Shown one piece after another: positions 5,298 through 5,472 of a stretch of 5,472 nt of DNA. Numbering within the stretch: the first letter of the stretch is position 1; every line of letters begins with the position of its first letter. This DNA is from CAYVSY01 sp964454255 (GTDB lineage: Bacteria; Bacillota_I; Bacilli_A; RF39; UBA660), in NCBI GenBank assembly GCA_964454255.1, contig CAYVSY010000055.1:1-5472 (forward strand), given 5' to 3'. The translations under genes and the position numbers were made by a program. The notes under the pieces were generated by a model. It was not told the origin of the DNA. It worked only from the letters and a program-made list of their open reading frames with translations, and did not search any database.

Positions 5298-5334
5298 GAC
5301 AAATAGGTAAATATTTTACTTGTTTGTCTTTTTT
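5298..5334 (+). terminator. Strong intrinsic terminator after the SpoIIIAH-like gene
   Basis: Positions 5298-5311 pair with 5315-5328, giving fourteen continuous pairs, two of them G-U, with a 3-base TAT at the tip. A run of six T (5329-5334) follows. It begins 21 bases after the stop codon, and with the terminator at 4697-4722 it makes the SpoIIIAH-like gene a single-gene unit. Confidence 0.9.
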
Positions 5335-5472
5335 CTTGAATTTTTTCTAGATATTTGATTATTTTTATGAAAAACAAATTATAGATAATATTATTAAAGT
5401 CCTTTTTAGGTTTTTTAATCTTATAGGAAAGTTCATTGATAGAGCAAAAAAAGAAAATATAAAAATTGAACA
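5335..5472. other. Window-end intergenic stretch without a supported gene
   Basis: AT-rich sequence after the last terminator. An open frame on the plus strand runs from 5351, just after a TAG, to the window edge (about 40 codons), but it has no ATG, GTG or TTG start and no ribosome site. A weak hairpin, CCT-TTTT-AGG (5401-5410) followed by T-run 5411-5416, might be a poor terminator. Nothing here is well enough supported to call. Confidence 0.3.

Noticed and set aside
5394..5416. CCT-TTTT-AGG hairpin with T-run as a terminator
   Set aside because: It has only three firm pairs, then a T-T mismatch. It is too weak beside the strong terminator at 5298-5334.
5351..5472. Open plus-strand frame running off the window end
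   Set aside because: Without ATG, GTG or TTG in frame after the TAG at 5348-5350 and without a ribosome site, about 40 open codons in AT-rich DNA is not enough. Sequence beyond the window could change this.
1..5472. CRISPR array, insertion sequence, prophage or attachment site
   Set aside because: No spaced direct repeats, transposase, integrase or target-site duplications are visible. The tRNA 3' end is not duplicated elsewhere in the window.

Overview
The window is a very AT-rich (roughly a quarter G+C), gene-dense piece of a bacterial chromosome. Five genes lie on the plus strand and one tRNA on the minus strand. Several features suggest a low-GC Bacillota relative on the Mollicutes/Bacilli side, such as the uncultured gut lineages: strong GGAGG-type ribosome binding sites, TTGATT-17-TATAAT promoters, U-tailed hairpin terminators, a Gram-positive style lipoprotein, and a SpoIIIAH-like protein. 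All five reading frames stay open with TGG for Trp and without in-frame TGA, so the standard bacterial code is used rather than the Mycoplasma TGA=Trp code. The taxonomic placement is inference; no 16S or marker gene is present.

Layout. Positions 51-125 (minus) hold tRNA-Cys(GCA) with an encoded CCA, driven by a consensus promoter at 160-188 (minus). After a roughly 300-bp divergent intergenic region, a promoter at 375-403 starts an apparent three-gene operon. Its genes are a small membrane-anchored extracytoplasmic protein (431-901), a large receptor with two periplasmic-binding-type sensor domains and a degenerate GGDEF domain (909-2951), and a YihY/BrkB-family membrane protein (2971-3819). 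The gaps are only 7 and 19 bases. The operon ends in an elaborate stretch of inverted repeats (3831-3949) and a textbook terminator (3962-3986). Next come two single-gene units: a small lipoprotein (4186-4698, with its terminator overlapping the stop codon) and a SpoIIIAH-like protein (4776-5276, followed by a 14-bp-stem terminator at 5298-5334). The last 138 bases hold no gene I can support.

How the parts may work together. Four of the five proteins (all but the YihY protein) have most of their mass outside the membrane, so the region is a cell-envelope/sensing neighbourhood. The receptor would sense a small ligand outside and pass the signal to a cytoplasmic GGDEF domain. In that domain the signature reads DGNEF, and the c-di-GMP inhibitory site is absent. 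The points most worth a second look are this altered GGDEF receptor and its co-transcribed partners, the structured element after yihY with a 10-nt long-range complement that could switch its fold, and the spoIIIAH-like gene standing alone without the rest of the spoIIIA operon.
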